NCBI GenBank assembly: GCA_016297325.1
Contig: JAEDGW010000075.1
Span: 1 to 13,434 of the forward strand
Direction of reading: 5' to 3'
Source: Coprococcus sp.
GTDB taxonomy: Bacteria; Bacillota; Clostridia; Lachnospirales; Lachnospiraceae
Length of the DNA stretch: 13,434 nucleotides
Every line of letters begins with the position of its first letter. Position 1 is the first letter of the stretch. The translations under genes were made by a program, and so were the position numbers. Positions 6,668-13,434 of the stretch are shown in pieces. The notes under the pieces are model-generated. The model searched no databases, had not been told where the DNA came from, and was given only the letters and a program-made list of their open reading frames with translations.

Positions 6668-8176
6668 ATGAGAATCAGACAATTTAGAGAATACCATTGG
6701 GACAAGCTTCCTACGATAAGGCTGCAGAAAGCGGTGCTTGAGAATTTCAAGAGCGTTGAATATGGAGAGATAACATTTGCATGTGGGAAAAAATTTGTTC
6801 CGTACGGAACTGACTCAGATATATTGGGATTATATGGACAGAACGGATCGGGAAAGACAAGCTTTATTGAGGCGCTTGCCATACTCAAGCTGCTCATGAT
6901 GGGGGCGGAGGTTCCCGGTGTGTATGCGGAGTGCGTGGCAAAGGGACAGGATAGTTCAAGGCTTGAATTCACATTTGACCTGCAGTATGCCGACGGAAGA
7001 ATACGAAAGGTGGTGTACGAGTTCAGGCTGGCCGCTGAGGAGATCGAAATCTCAGGCGGATTTGGACAGTATGGAGCTGAGGAGGCTGCCGGTATGCCTC
7101 AGAACAAATATAAAGTCCGGATAAGCGGTGAAAAGCTCAGTGTGTCCGGTGATTTTGATGGAAGAAAGCTTATCATGCAGCCGGTCATTGATACATTTTC
7201 TGATGACAGACCATTTGGCCCGGTGTCAAAGCAGAAGTATTTTGTGACGAATGACAGAAAGCATATCGACGAGCTGAACATTGTCCGCAGGCTGGCGGAG
7301 GAGAAATCCACGTCGTTTATATTCTCACTCGGTGCGGCAAAGGTATTTGATGAGTGCAATATCTATTCTGAATTCTATCAGGTCATCATGGAGCTTGCAT
7401 ATTACAGTCAGCTGTACCTCCATGTGGTCGATACGAAATCGACGGGCTACATCAGGCTCAATTATGGCCTGCCGCTCTACACACAGAGTGGAAGATATCT
7501 TTTAAAGACCGATGTACCGAACATCATGCCGGAGATCGTGTACAGGGAGCTCAAGGATCAGTTCAAGAATATAAATATCGTCCTGAGTCAGATCGTTCCG
7601 GGGTTGAATGTTGATCTGCATGAACTTGCGCCCGCCATGATGAAGGATGGAAGCACGGGGCATGTTGTCGAGATCGTGTCTGGAAGGAATGAGTCTGATA
7701 TGACGGTTGAGCACAGTGATGAGAATGCTCCGGATGGCAGGGTGATGATGCCGTTCCGCTATGAGTCAGACGGAATCAGAAAGATCGTGTCGGTGCTCAG
7801 TCTCATCATAGATGCGTACAATGAGCAGTCGTGCACGATCGCCATAGATGAGCTGGATGCTGGTGTGTTTGAGTATCTGCTCGGTGAGATACTCCAGACA
7901 TTTCAGGATTCCGGCAAGGGACAGTTTATATTTACGTCACACAACTTGAGACCTCTTGAGGTCATAAGCAAGGATTATATATATTTTACGACGACAAATC
8001 CACACAACAGATACATCCGCATGAAGGGGATAGGCGGTACAAATAATCTCAGAAGCACTTATTTCAGAGAGATAGTTGTGGGTGAACAGGACGAGGAGTT
8101 ATACAGGAATACCAAGAAATATAAGATCGTCTCGGCGTTCAGAAAGGCAGGGCTTGAAAATGGGGAAGCGACCTAA
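6668..8176 (+). CDS. ABC/SMC-type AAA ATPase, OLD/AAA15-like, candidate defence ATPase
   Basis: A 502-residue soluble ATPase with ABC-type head motifs at both ends and no long coiled coil. The N-terminus has a core strand typical of the group (AVLENFKSVEYGEITF, 22-37), then Walker A GQNGSGKT at 57-64. The C-terminus has a signature-like ESDGIRK (366-372), Walker B TIAIDELD with E395 as the likely catalytic base (390-397), and the H-loop region FTSHN (422-426). The central 130-360 region is presumably the variable insert of this group. These features match the RecF/SMC-like ATPases of overcoming-lysogenization-defect (OLD) and related anti-phage systems (AAA15/AAA21, COG1106-like). There is no C-terminal TOPRIM domain in this protein; instead the next gene, overlapping by 17 nt, encodes a TOPRIM-like protein. 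The start ATG follows GAGGTGA. It is the first gene of its transcript. A house-keeping role cannot be excluded. Confidence 0.85.
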   Translation: MRIRQFREYHWDKLPTIRLQKAVLENFKSVEYGEITFACGKKFVPYGTDSDILGLYGQNGSGKTSFIEALAILKLLMMGAEVPGVYAECVAKGQDSSRLEFTFDLQYADGRIRKVVYEFRLAAEEIEISGGFGQYGAEEAAGMPQNKYKVRISGEKLSVSGDFDGRKLIMQPVIDTFSDDRPFGPVSKQKYFVTNDRKHIDELNIVRRLAEEKSTSFIFSLGAAKVFDECNIYSEFYQVIMELAYYSQLYLHVVDTKSTGYIRLNYGLPLYTQSGRYLLKTDVPNIMPEIVYRELKDQFKNINIVLSQIVPGLNVDLHELAPAMMKDGSTGHVVEIVSGRNESDMTVEHSDENAPDGRVMMPFRYESDGIRKIVSVLSLIIDAYNEQSCTIAIDELDAGVFEYLLGEILQTFQDSGKGQFIFTSHNLRPLEVISKDYIYFTTTNPHNRYIRMKGIGGTNNLRSTYFREIVVGEQDEELYRNTKKYKIVSAFRKAGLENGEAT

Positions 8177-8921
8177 GAAGAAGATAGTCCTGTTTCTAGT
8201 TGAGGGAATGTCAGACAAGAATGCTCTGGAGATCCCATTCGGACAGCTCCTTGAGGACATAGACCCGGATATCATGTTGGAATTTGCGGCGCTTATGCAG
8301 GACGACGGTTCATTTGGCGGGGACATAACATCAAAAAATGGAATTTATCCATACAATATTGAGCGGTTTGTGGATGAGATCATAGCACAGCCGTTCCTGA
8401 GGCAGACGGGACTTTATCCGAAAGATATAGTTGAGGTGGTGCACTTTGTGGATACGGATGGTGCATATATAGATGAGAATCTGGTGGTAACTACGGAGGA
8501 TGCCACCGAGAATCCGATGTATTATCCGGACATTATAGTGACAAGTATTCCTGATCGTGTGCGGGAGAGAAATGCCAGAAAGAGTGAAAATATGGATGTT
8601 CTGACATCCCTTAACCATATCAAGATCGGCAGTAAGAAAGTCAGATATTCAGTGTATTATTTTTCGTGCAATCTTGATCATTTCCTGCACGGAGACGCAA
8701 ACTTTGACGAGCATGAAAAGGTGAGAAAGGCTCTTGAGTTTTCAGTTGCCCATGAAGGTTCCGGGGCACTGGAGAAGTTTATCGAGGAGACAGAGCATGA
8801 CACGACGGATATGACATATGATGAGTCGTGGAATTATATAAAGAGTGGAGAGAATTCCCTGAAACGACATACAAATGTCAATCTGCTGATAAAGAGATTT
8901 AAAGAGGGCAGGATTGGCTGA
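8160..8921 (+). CDS. Small TOPRIM-like protein paired with the ATPase
   Basis: A 253-residue protein. After a lysine-rich start (MGKRPKKK), strand one ends in the TOPRIM-type glutamate motif IVLFLVEGMSDKNAL, with E15-G16. A second acidic motif, HFVDTDGAY, with D98 and D100, fits the DxD of TOPRIM metal-binding sites. Further conserved-looking elements are YYFSCNLDHFLHGD (167-179) and the charged tail. TOPRIM nucleases of OLD/PARIS-type systems (DUF4435/RloB-like) have this arrangement, and here the domain is a separate protein. The longest frame opens at 8076, but its first 28 residues only repeat bases coding for the ATPase in another frame. ATG at 8160 lies inside the last codons of the ATPase gene, with AAAGGCAGGG upstream, so translation is probably coupled. 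The exact family and substrate are uncertain; TOPRIM assignment is from motifs only. Confidence 0.75.
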   Translation: MGKRPKKKIVLFLVEGMSDKNALEIPFGQLLEDIDPDIMLEFAALMQDDGSFGGDITSKNGIYPYNIERFVDEIIAQPFLRQTGLYPKDIVEVVHFVDTDGAYIDENLVVTTEDATENPMYYPDIIVTSIPDRVRERNARKSENMDVLTSLNHIKIGSKKVRYSVYYFSCNLDHFLHGDANFDEHEKVRKALEFSVAHEGSGALEKFIEETEHDTTDMTYDESWNYIKSGENSLKRHTNVNLLIKRFKEGRIG

Positions 8922-8932
8922 CAAATTCTAAG

Positions 8933-8951
8933 TGCCGTGTGACATACGGCA
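8933..8951 (+). other. Small hairpin just before the ribosome site of the membrane protein gene
   Basis: TGCCGT (8933-8938) and ACGGCA (8946-8951) form a 6-bp stem with a 7-nt loop, ending 2 nt before AGGAGG (8954-8959). It has no T-run, so it is unlikely to terminate. It could act as an RNA processing or stability element between cistrons. Confidence 0.35.
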
Positions 8952-8963
8952 GCAGGAGGTTAT

Positions 8964-9341
8964 ATGGCTAAGAAAAAAGAAAATGACGGCGTATATAAGA
9001 TGGGCAAGAGAGGTTTCAGCCCCCGGACAAATCAGATAATAGGTATAGCATTCGTGATATTTGTCATGGTGTGCTGCATAGTCCGTATTTTTGTCGGTGG
9101 TAAGACAGAAGATAAGTCTGCGGGTGAGACGACGGTGACAGAGGCAAATGTGGATTCTGAAAGCGTGGATGATGCAAAAACGACTGAGAGTTCGGACACG
9201 GATACAGAGCTGACAGAGACTTCAATAACCACGGAGTATGCAGATACAGAGGATACTGATGGTTCAGAAGAGGCTTCAGAGACATCTGAAGATACGGATG
9301 ATGCGGCAGTTTCAGAGTCTGATACCTCCGGAAATCCGTAA
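8964..9341 (+). CDS. Single-pass membrane protein with acidic Ser/Thr-rich extracellular tail
   Basis: A 125-residue protein that I cannot assign to a family. A basic N-terminus (MAKKKENDGVYKMGKRGF, inside) precedes one hydrophobic segment at about 24-46 (QIIGIAFVIFVMVCCIVRIF). Residues 47-125 form a low-complexity tail rich in Thr, Ser, Glu and Asp, with repeated TES/SED/DTD elements and almost no basic residues. By the positive-inside rule the tail is extracellular. A strong AGGAGG site lies 4 nt before the ATG. No promoter is evident in the 42-nt gap after the TOPRIM gene, so it is probably third in that transcript. It may be a partner, or an unrelated small surface protein. Its composition is unlike any neighbour. 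Confidence 0.75.
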   Translation: MAKKKENDGVYKMGKRGFSPRTNQIIGIAFVIFVMVCCIVRIFVGGKTEDKSAGETTVTEANVDSESVDDAKTTESSDTDTELTETSITTEYADTEDTDGSEEASETSEDTDDAAVSESDTSGNP

Positions 9342-9380
9342 AACACAGCCGTTGATAATATGATAGAGAATTAAGAAGAA

Positions 9381-9433
9381 GCCAAGTAGAAACAGAAGGT
9401 GTTGATTTTTATTTGCACCATGTTATACTTGGC
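9381..9433. promoter_or_regulatory. Nested inverted repeats around the trk promoter
   Basis: GCCAAGTA (9381-9388) and TACTTGGC (9426-9433) are perfect 8-bp inverted repeats, with a second nested pair GGTG (9398-9401) / CACC (9416-9419). The outer right arm overlaps the -10 box of the trk promoter (9424-9429), so a factor bound to both arms could repress trkAH. This could equally be a weak hairpin downstream of the membrane protein gene. Confidence 0.4.
9402..9429 (+). promoter_or_regulatory. Promoter of the trkA-trkH operon
   Basis: TTGATT (9402-9407), a 16-bp spacer and TATACT (9424-9429), with TGT before the -10, give a TG-extended promoter. Expected start is near 9436, about 32 nt before the GTG at 9468, with GGAGG sites between. 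Confidence 0.6.
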
Positions 9434-9467
9434 TTAGTTAAATGGAGGTTGCGAGGAGGAAAGACCT

Positions 9468-10871
9468 GTGTTTGGTAGTAGATCGAACAAAAAGACCGGA
9501 CTTAAGATAATAATAGTGGGCTGCGGCAAGGTTGGTGTTGCCATACTTAAGCAGCTTGCGAATGAGGGACATGACATCACGATCATAGACAAGGATCCAC
9601 AGAAGGTTGCTACATATGCGAACCAGTATGATGTCATGGGTATAGTTGGAAACGGAGCAAATCACAGTGTGCAGCTTGAGGCTGGCATACAGAGTGCGGA
9701 TCTTATCGCCGCAGTTACATCATCGGATGAGCTGAACATCCTGTGCTGCACCATAGCAAAGCAGGTCGGTGACTGCGCTACGATAGCAAGACTTCGTGAT
9801 CCTGATTACAGCAAAGAGGCCAGCTATCTCAGAGAAAAGCTCGGACTTACAATGATCATCAACCCGGAGCTTGAGACAGCCATAGAGGTGTCGAGAGTTC
9901 TATATCTGCCGACTGCACTTGAGATCAACTCATTTGCCCATGGACAGGCGGAGATGACCCGAATAAAGATACCGGATAAGAACGTGCTGGACAACAAGAG
10001 CATAGCAGATCTCGGTAAAGATCTTGCAAATAAACAGAAGCCGATCAACATACTGATCGCTGCGGTTGAGCGTGATGGAGAGTTCTACATCCCATCAGGA
10101 GATTTTGTGCTGAAGGCTGGCGATATAATGTCCTGTGTCGGAACGAGACCGATGTCCCGTAAGTTCATGGAGCATATAGGCTTCAAGACCGCGAGAGTTA
10201 AGGATACGATGATAATAGGCGGAGGAAATGTAGCCTACTATCTGGCGGGGCAGCTCATAAATATGGGAATATCCGTAAAGATAATAGAAGAAAATAAGAA
10301 CCGCTGTGAGGAATTGTCAGTGCTTCTTCCAAAGGCGATAATCATAAATGGTGATGGAACAGACCAGGAGATACTGAATGAGGAAGGCCTCGGTGAGACC
10401 GAGTCATTTGTATCACTGACAGGAATTGACGAGGAGAACATTCTTCTGACTCTCCACGCCCGTAAGCACTCAAATGCGAAGACGATAACCAAGATAAACA
10501 GGAGCAACTTCCGTGAGGTCATAAACAGTCTGGATCTCGGAAGTGTGGTTTATCCATGTAGTATCACGGCAGAGTCCATAGTTGCCTATGTACGTGCGAA
10601 GAAGAATTCCAACAGCAACAATATAGAGACACTTTATCATATGTTTGATTCCAGAGCGGAGGCCATTGAGTTCCGTGTGTTTGAGAAGTCAGAAGTTACA
10701 GACATACCGCTCAAGGATCTTAATCTCAAGAAGAATCTGCTTATTGCATTTATAAACAGAAATGGTAACATACTTCTTCCTACAGGTCAGGATTCCATTC
10801 AGGTTGGCGACACTGCCATGATAGTCACCACCGAGACCGGATTTACGGACATAAGGGACATTCTTGCGTAG
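9468..10871 (+). CDS. trkA: Trk potassium uptake regulatory protein TrkA (two RCK domains)
   Basis: A 467-residue soluble NAD(H)/nucleotide-binding protein that sits on the cytoplasmic face of the TrkH channel and gates it. The first RCK_N domain has VGCGKVG (17-23) with the acidic residue D41 of the ribose-binding strand; an RCK_C domain follows (RIKIPDKNVLDNKSIADL to AGDIMSCVG). The second RCK_N domain has IGGGNVA (250-256) with E274, then a second RCK_C (EFRVFEKSEVTDIPLKDLNL, then QVGDTAMIV). The Rossmann-type SLTGIDEENILLTLHARK also fits. Tandem RCK is the normal TrkA architecture, as opposed to single-RCK KtrA. Start is GTG at 9468 after GAGGAGG. The trkH gene begins 18 nt downstream, so the two are one operon under the promoter at 9402-9429. 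Confidence 0.95.
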   Translation: MFGSRSNKKTGLKIIIVGCGKVGVAILKQLANEGHDITIIDKDPQKVATYANQYDVMGIVGNGANHSVQLEAGIQSADLIAAVTSSDELNILCCTIAKQVGDCATIARLRDPDYSKEASYLREKLGLTMIINPELETAIEVSRVLYLPTALEINSFAHGQAEMTRIKIPDKNVLDNKSIADLGKDLANKQKPINILIAAVERDGEFYIPSGDFVLKAGDIMSCVGTRPMSRKFMEHIGFKTARVKDTMIIGGGNVAYYLAGQLINMGISVKIIEENKNRCEELSVLLPKAIIINGDGTDQEILNEEGLGETESFVSLTGIDEENILLTLHARKHSNAKTITKINRSNFREVINSLDLGSVVYPCSITAESIVAYVRAKKNSNSNNIETLYHMFDSRAEAIEFRVFEKSEVTDIPLKDLNLKKNLLIAFINRNGNILLPTGQDSIQVGDTAMIVTTETGFTDIRDILA

Positions 10872-10889
10872 GAGGCGCACACTGTAGCT

Positions 10890-12389
10890 ATGAATAATTC
10901 TATGATCGTATATATATTGGGACAGATCATAAGGCTGGAGGGGCTGATGCTCATCCTGCCATGTGCCACCTCGCTGATATATCAGGAACATGAGATGTTT
11001 TCTTTTCTGGTGGTCATTGCGGCGTGTCTGGTCATAGGCACACTTATGACACTGAAAAAGCCGAAGAATCAGACCATTTATCTGAAAGAAGGGTGCGTTG
11101 CTACTGCATTCAGCTGGCTGGCACTCAGTATATTTGGCTGTATGCCGTTTTATATTTCGGGTGAGATCCCATCGTTTACAAATGCTCTGTTTGAGACGAT
11201 ATCGGGATTTACCACGACGGGAGCAAGTATATTAAGTGATGTGGAGTCCGTGTCACACGGCATGATGCTGTGGAGATGTTTCACTCACTGGATAGGTGGT
11301 ATGGGTGTGCTGGTGTTCCTGCTGGCAGTCATTCCTATGAACAGCGCTTCAGGAACAAATATGAACCTCATGAAGGCAGAGAGCCCTGGCCCTTCTGTCG
11401 GCAAGCTGGTTCCAAGACTTAAGCATACGGCAAGGATACTGTATGTGATCTACTTTGGGATGACAGTGCTTGAGGTGATCTTCCTTCTGTTTGGACATAT
11501 GTCGTTATTTGACTCGCTCTGTACGGCATTTGGAACTGCAGGAACAGGTGGATTCGGAATAAAGAATGACAGCTTTGCAAGCTTTTCTCCATATATACAG
11601 TGGGTTGTGACTGTGTTCATGATACTGTTCGGCATCAACTTTAATTTTTATTATTTCGTGCTGTTCAGAAACATAAGAAAGGCTCTGTCCATGGAGGAGG
11701 TCAGAACATATCTGCTCATCATACTCGGTGCGATAGCCATAATCACCCTGAGCCTGATGCAGACCATGGCAAATATCGGAGATGCGATAAGGCATGCGGC
11801 ATTCCAGGTCGCTTCGATCATAACAACCACAGGTTATGCCTCGACGGATTTTGACCAGTGGTCCCAGATGTGCAAGACAGTGCTTGTGATCTTGATGTTC
11901 ATAGGTGCCTGCGCCGGAAGTACAGGCGGTGGTATGAAGGTTTCACGACTTATAATCATGGCAAAGACGGTTGTCAAGGAGCTGAGTTCGTATTTCCATC
12001 CGAAGAATATCAAGAAGATCAAGATGGATGGCAAGCCGGTTGAGCATGAAGTAGTCAGGGCCGTGAACGTGTATTTCATAACACTTATGGGTATATTTAC
12101 AGTCTCTGTGTTCCTCGTTTCCATAGAGGGCAGAGATCTTGTGACGAACTTCACTGCGGTTGCATCGTGTCTGAACAACATAGGTCCGGGACTTTCCCAG
12201 GTGGGACCTACGCAGAATTTTGGCGGCCTTACAGGACTTTCAAAATATGTTCTGATGTTTGATATGCTTGCGGGCAGACTGGAACTTTTCCCACTGCTGC
12301 TGATATTTAATCCTTGCATTTACAGGGATATGGTCATGGGAGTTTTCAGACGCATCAGAAGAAGACGTGAGCTTAGAAGGGCAAACTGA
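10890..12389 (+). CDS. trkH: Trk potassium uptake membrane protein TrkH
   Basis: A 499-residue K+ channel-like subunit, about the family length, with four pore loops in one chain. The filter signatures are visible: TISGFTTTGAS (104-114), GTAGTGGFG (215-223), ITTTGYAS (311-318) and NNIGPGLSQVG (429-439), each with the central Gly of the K+ filter. The charged helix between repeats and the cytoplasmic loop KKIKMDGKPVEHEVVRA fit TrkH contacts with TrkA. The N-terminus matches the family too (ILGQIIRLEGLMLILPC). Translation starts at ATG 10890, with AGGAGG about 14 nt upstream; this is long but no better start exists. It is co-transcribed with trkA. The pair takes up K+ driven by the membrane potential or proton/Na+ gradient. 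Confidence 0.95.
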   Translation: MNNSMIVYILGQIIRLEGLMLILPCATSLIYQEHEMFSFLVVIAACLVIGTLMTLKKPKNQTIYLKEGCVATAFSWLALSIFGCMPFYISGEIPSFTNALFETISGFTTTGASILSDVESVSHGMMLWRCFTHWIGGMGVLVFLLAVIPMNSASGTNMNLMKAESPGPSVGKLVPRLKHTARILYVIYFGMTVLEVIFLLFGHMSLFDSLCTAFGTAGTGGFGIKNDSFASFSPYIQWVVTVFMILFGINFNFYYFVLFRNIRKALSMEEVRTYLLIILGAIAIITLSLMQTMANIGDAIRHAAFQVASIITTTGYASTDFDQWSQMCKTVLVILMFIGACAGSTGGGMKVSRLIIMAKTVVKELSSYFHPKNIKKIKMDGKPVEHEVVRAVNVYFITLMGIFTVSVFLVSIEGRDLVTNFTAVASCLNNIGPGLSQVGPTQNFGGLTGLSKYVLMFDMLAGRLELFPLLLIFNPCIYRDMVMGVFRRIRRRRELRRAN

Positions 12390-12422
12390 GAATTATTATC
12401 ACCGGAAAGAGCTCTGTGAGTA

Positions 12423-12451
12423 TTGACAGAACAGGCAGATTTGAATATACT
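12423..12451 (+). promoter_or_regulatory. Consensus promoter in the gap after trkH
   Basis: TTGACA (12423-12428), exactly 17 bp, TATACT (12446-12451). This is the best promoter in the window by match, yet no gene with a ribosome site follows for over 250 nt. Expected transcription start is near 12458. Confidence 0.7.
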
Positions 12452-12457
12452 TACAGG

Positions 12458-12545
12458 CAGTTAGACACACCTAACTATAGCTCTTCCAATCATTTTATAA
12501 AGAAAAGGCAGGAGTCCATCAGATGATGGGCTCCTGTTGCTTTAT
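12458..12545 (+). ncRNA. Candidate small RNA between trkH and the response regulator
   Basis: A transcript from the promoter at 12423-12451 would run about 85-90 nt to the hairpin at 12509-12536. It would begin with a 6-bp hairpin (AGTTAG 12459-12464 / CTAACT 12471-12476, loop ACACAC), then a single-stranded A/U-rich linker, then the terminator. No ORF with a ribosome site is seen in it. It matches no RNA family that I recognise. The alternative is an attenuated leader for the response regulator or simply the trkH terminator with a chance promoter. Confidence 0.35.
12509..12545 (+). terminator. Intrinsic terminator after trkH / candidate sRNA
   Basis: CAGGAG (12509-12514) pairs with CTCCTG (12531-12536), and CCATC (12516-12520) with GATGG (12525-12529), separated by one T/G wobble, with a 4-nt AGAT loop: 12 pairs. 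TTGCTTTAT follows, a moderate U-run. Confidence 0.75.
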
Positions 12546-12616
12546 AATGACCTGTCCGGTGATTCACTTAAATTTCCTTACAAAGCAGATATACATCCGA
12601 TAACAATATATTAATT

Positions 12617-12625
12617 TGTTATAAT
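12617..12625 (+). promoter_or_regulatory. Extended -10 promoter of the response regulator gene
   Basis: TGT followed by a perfect TATAAT (12620-12625). The -35 region (CCGATA, 12597-12602) matches only half of consensus, as is common with TG-extended promoters. Transcription would start near 12632, leaving a leader of about 94 nt before the ATG at 12726. Confidence 0.5.
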
Positions 12626-12650
12626 AAGAGTCGCAATAAAACGTATATAA

Positions 12651-12673
12651 GGCATCAGACTGAGGCTGATGCC
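12651..12673 (+). other. Leader hairpin of the response regulator mRNA
   Basis: GGCATCAG (12651-12658) is exactly complementary to CTGATGCC (12666-12673), an 8-bp stem with a 7-nt loop, about 20 nt after the expected transcript start. The alternative upstream ATG (12669) lies inside this stem and has no ribosome site. There is no U-run, so it is more likely a 5'-end stabilising or regulatory structure than a terminator. Confidence 0.45.
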
Positions 12674-12725
12674 CGGTCGTGATATATGGGCAATAGATTA
12701 CAGAATGTGGATAAGGAGTGGAACA

Positions 12726-13430
12726 ATGGAGAACGATACAGTAAAGGTACTGGTGGTTGATGATGAGCAGGATATAAGAACTCTGCTGAATATTTATCTG
12801 AAGAGACTGGGATATGATGTGGTTGAGGCTGTTGATGGTGTTGAGGCTGTCGAGGCGGTCAGAGCAGACAACAGTATAGATCTGATAGTCATGGATATCA
12901 TGATGCCTAGACTTTCAGGAACTGAGGCGTGTGAGAAGATAAGAGAGTTTTCTTCGATACCTGTACTGTTCCTCACGGCAAAGACAAAAGAGCCGGATCA
13001 GAACGAGGCATATGATGTGGGCGGAGATGACTTCCTGCCTAAGCCATTTACACAGAGTGAGTTCAACCGCAAGGTGAACGCACTTATAAGGCGTTACAAG
13101 GTATACAGAGGCAAGGACGAGATAGATCCTAAGAACATAACAGTTGGGAATATCAGCATTGATTCATTTAAGAGAATAGTTACAAAGAATGGCGAACCGG
13201 TCAAGCTTACCGATAAGGAGTATGCACTGCTGTTTTTCCTTGTTGAGCACAGAGGCCAGCCATGGTCGCTTGAAGCTCTGTATGAGAACATATGGCAGGA
13301 GAAATATCTTCCGTCATCATCCAATACAGTCATGGTGCATATCTTAAGACTCCGCCAGAAGATAGAGGATAATTCGGCGCAGCCGGAGATAATAAGAACC
13401 ATATATGGAAAGGGTTATCAGGTAGACTGA
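12726..13430 (+). CDS. OmpR/PhoB-family two-component response regulator
   Basis: A 234-residue response regulator. The receiver domain (about 6-120) has the acidic pair D12-D13 (VLVVDDEQD), phosphoacceptor D57 (DLIVMDIMMPRLSG), T84 (LFLTAKT) and K106 (LPKPF). The C-terminal winged helix (about 135-234) has LTDKEYALLFFLVEHRGQPW and ends with RTIYGKGYQVD, as in OmpR/PhoB/VanR-type regulators. The longest frame starts at 12669, adding 19 residues with no ribosome site; ATG at 12726 has AAGGAG seven bases upstream and starts at the normal distance from the receiver. An ATG at 13432, one base after the stop, is probably the start of the cognate sensor kinase, which lies outside the window. The signal is not deducible. 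Being next to trkAH does not by itself make this a KdpE. Confidence 0.93.
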   Translation: MENDTVKVLVVDDEQDIRTLLNIYLKRLGYDVVEAVDGVEAVEAVRADNSIDLIVMDIMMPRLSGTEACEKIREFSSIPVLFLTAKTKEPDQNEAYDVGGDDFLPKPFTQSEFNRKVNALIRRYKVYRGKDEIDPKNITVGNISIDSFKRIVTKNGEPVKLTDKEYALLFFLVEHRGQPWSLEALYENIWQEKYLPSSSNTVMVHILRLRQKIEDNSAQPEIIRTIYGKGYQVD

Positions 13431-13434
13431 TATG

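Noticed and set aside
8076..8159. Upstream extension of the TOPRIM gene to 8076.
   Set aside because: The 28 added residues come from bases coding for the ATPase in another frame; ATG 8160 has a purine-rich site and the motif-bearing strand follows directly.
9032..9346. A long minus-strand open frame over the acidic membrane protein, rich in Ser/Val.
   Set aside because: It mirrors the GA-rich acidic codons of the plus-strand gene; the plus strand has AGGAGG and a sensible topology.
1..13434. CRISPR arrays, tRNA or rRNA genes, insertion sequences, integrases.
   Set aside because: No regularly spaced repeats, cloverleaf sequences, rRNA motifs, transposase signatures or terminal inverted repeats were seen.

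Overview
The window reads as a chromosomal segment of a low- to mid-GC Gram-positive anaerobe, most likely a gut Lachnospiraceae (Clostridia). This rests on AGGAGG-type ribosome sites, consensus sigma-A promoters with TG-extended -10 boxes, a FeoA-FeoB fusion, zinc-ribbon/fn3 surface-protein modules and two MATE pumps. The assignment is inference from style, not from a marker gene.

Layout, left to right. (1) 1-505: C-terminal part of a MATE transporter cut by the window edge. (2) 574-3041: an iron module, a promoter with a Fur-box-like operator followed by a one-polypeptide FeoA-FeoB ferrous iron transporter and a terminator. (3) 3158-3995: a scar, in which a short reverse-strand C-terminal gene remnant abuts the headless C-terminal part of a surface protein. 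(4) 4064-6555: a MATE pump (minus) divergent from an AraC-family regulator (plus), with dyad and direct-repeat sequences between them. (5) 6590-9341: a promoter with a palindrome over its -35, an SMC/OLD-like ABC ATPase overlapping a small TOPRIM-like protein by 17 nt, then a one-pass membrane protein with a long acidic Ser/Thr tail. This is the most interesting part: a candidate two- or three-gene defence or nucleic-acid-processing cassette. (6) 9381-12389: a Trk potassium uptake operon, trkA then trkH. (7) 12423-12545: a consensus promoter followed about 85 nt later by a hairpin terminator, a small-RNA candidate. (8) 12617-13430: an OmpR/PhoB-type response regulator; its partner kinase probably starts at or just past the right edge.

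Several obvious longest-ORF starts are probably wrong. The AraC regulator (5698 rather than 5602), the TOPRIM gene (8160 rather than 8076) and the response regulator (12726 rather than 12669) all have better internal starts with Shine-Dalgarno sites, and the start at 3168 is probably spurious. Iron, potassium, efflux and possible defence functions sit as independent transcription units; nothing ties them into one pathway except the internal pairs (MATE/AraC, ATPase/TOPRIM, TrkA/TrkH).
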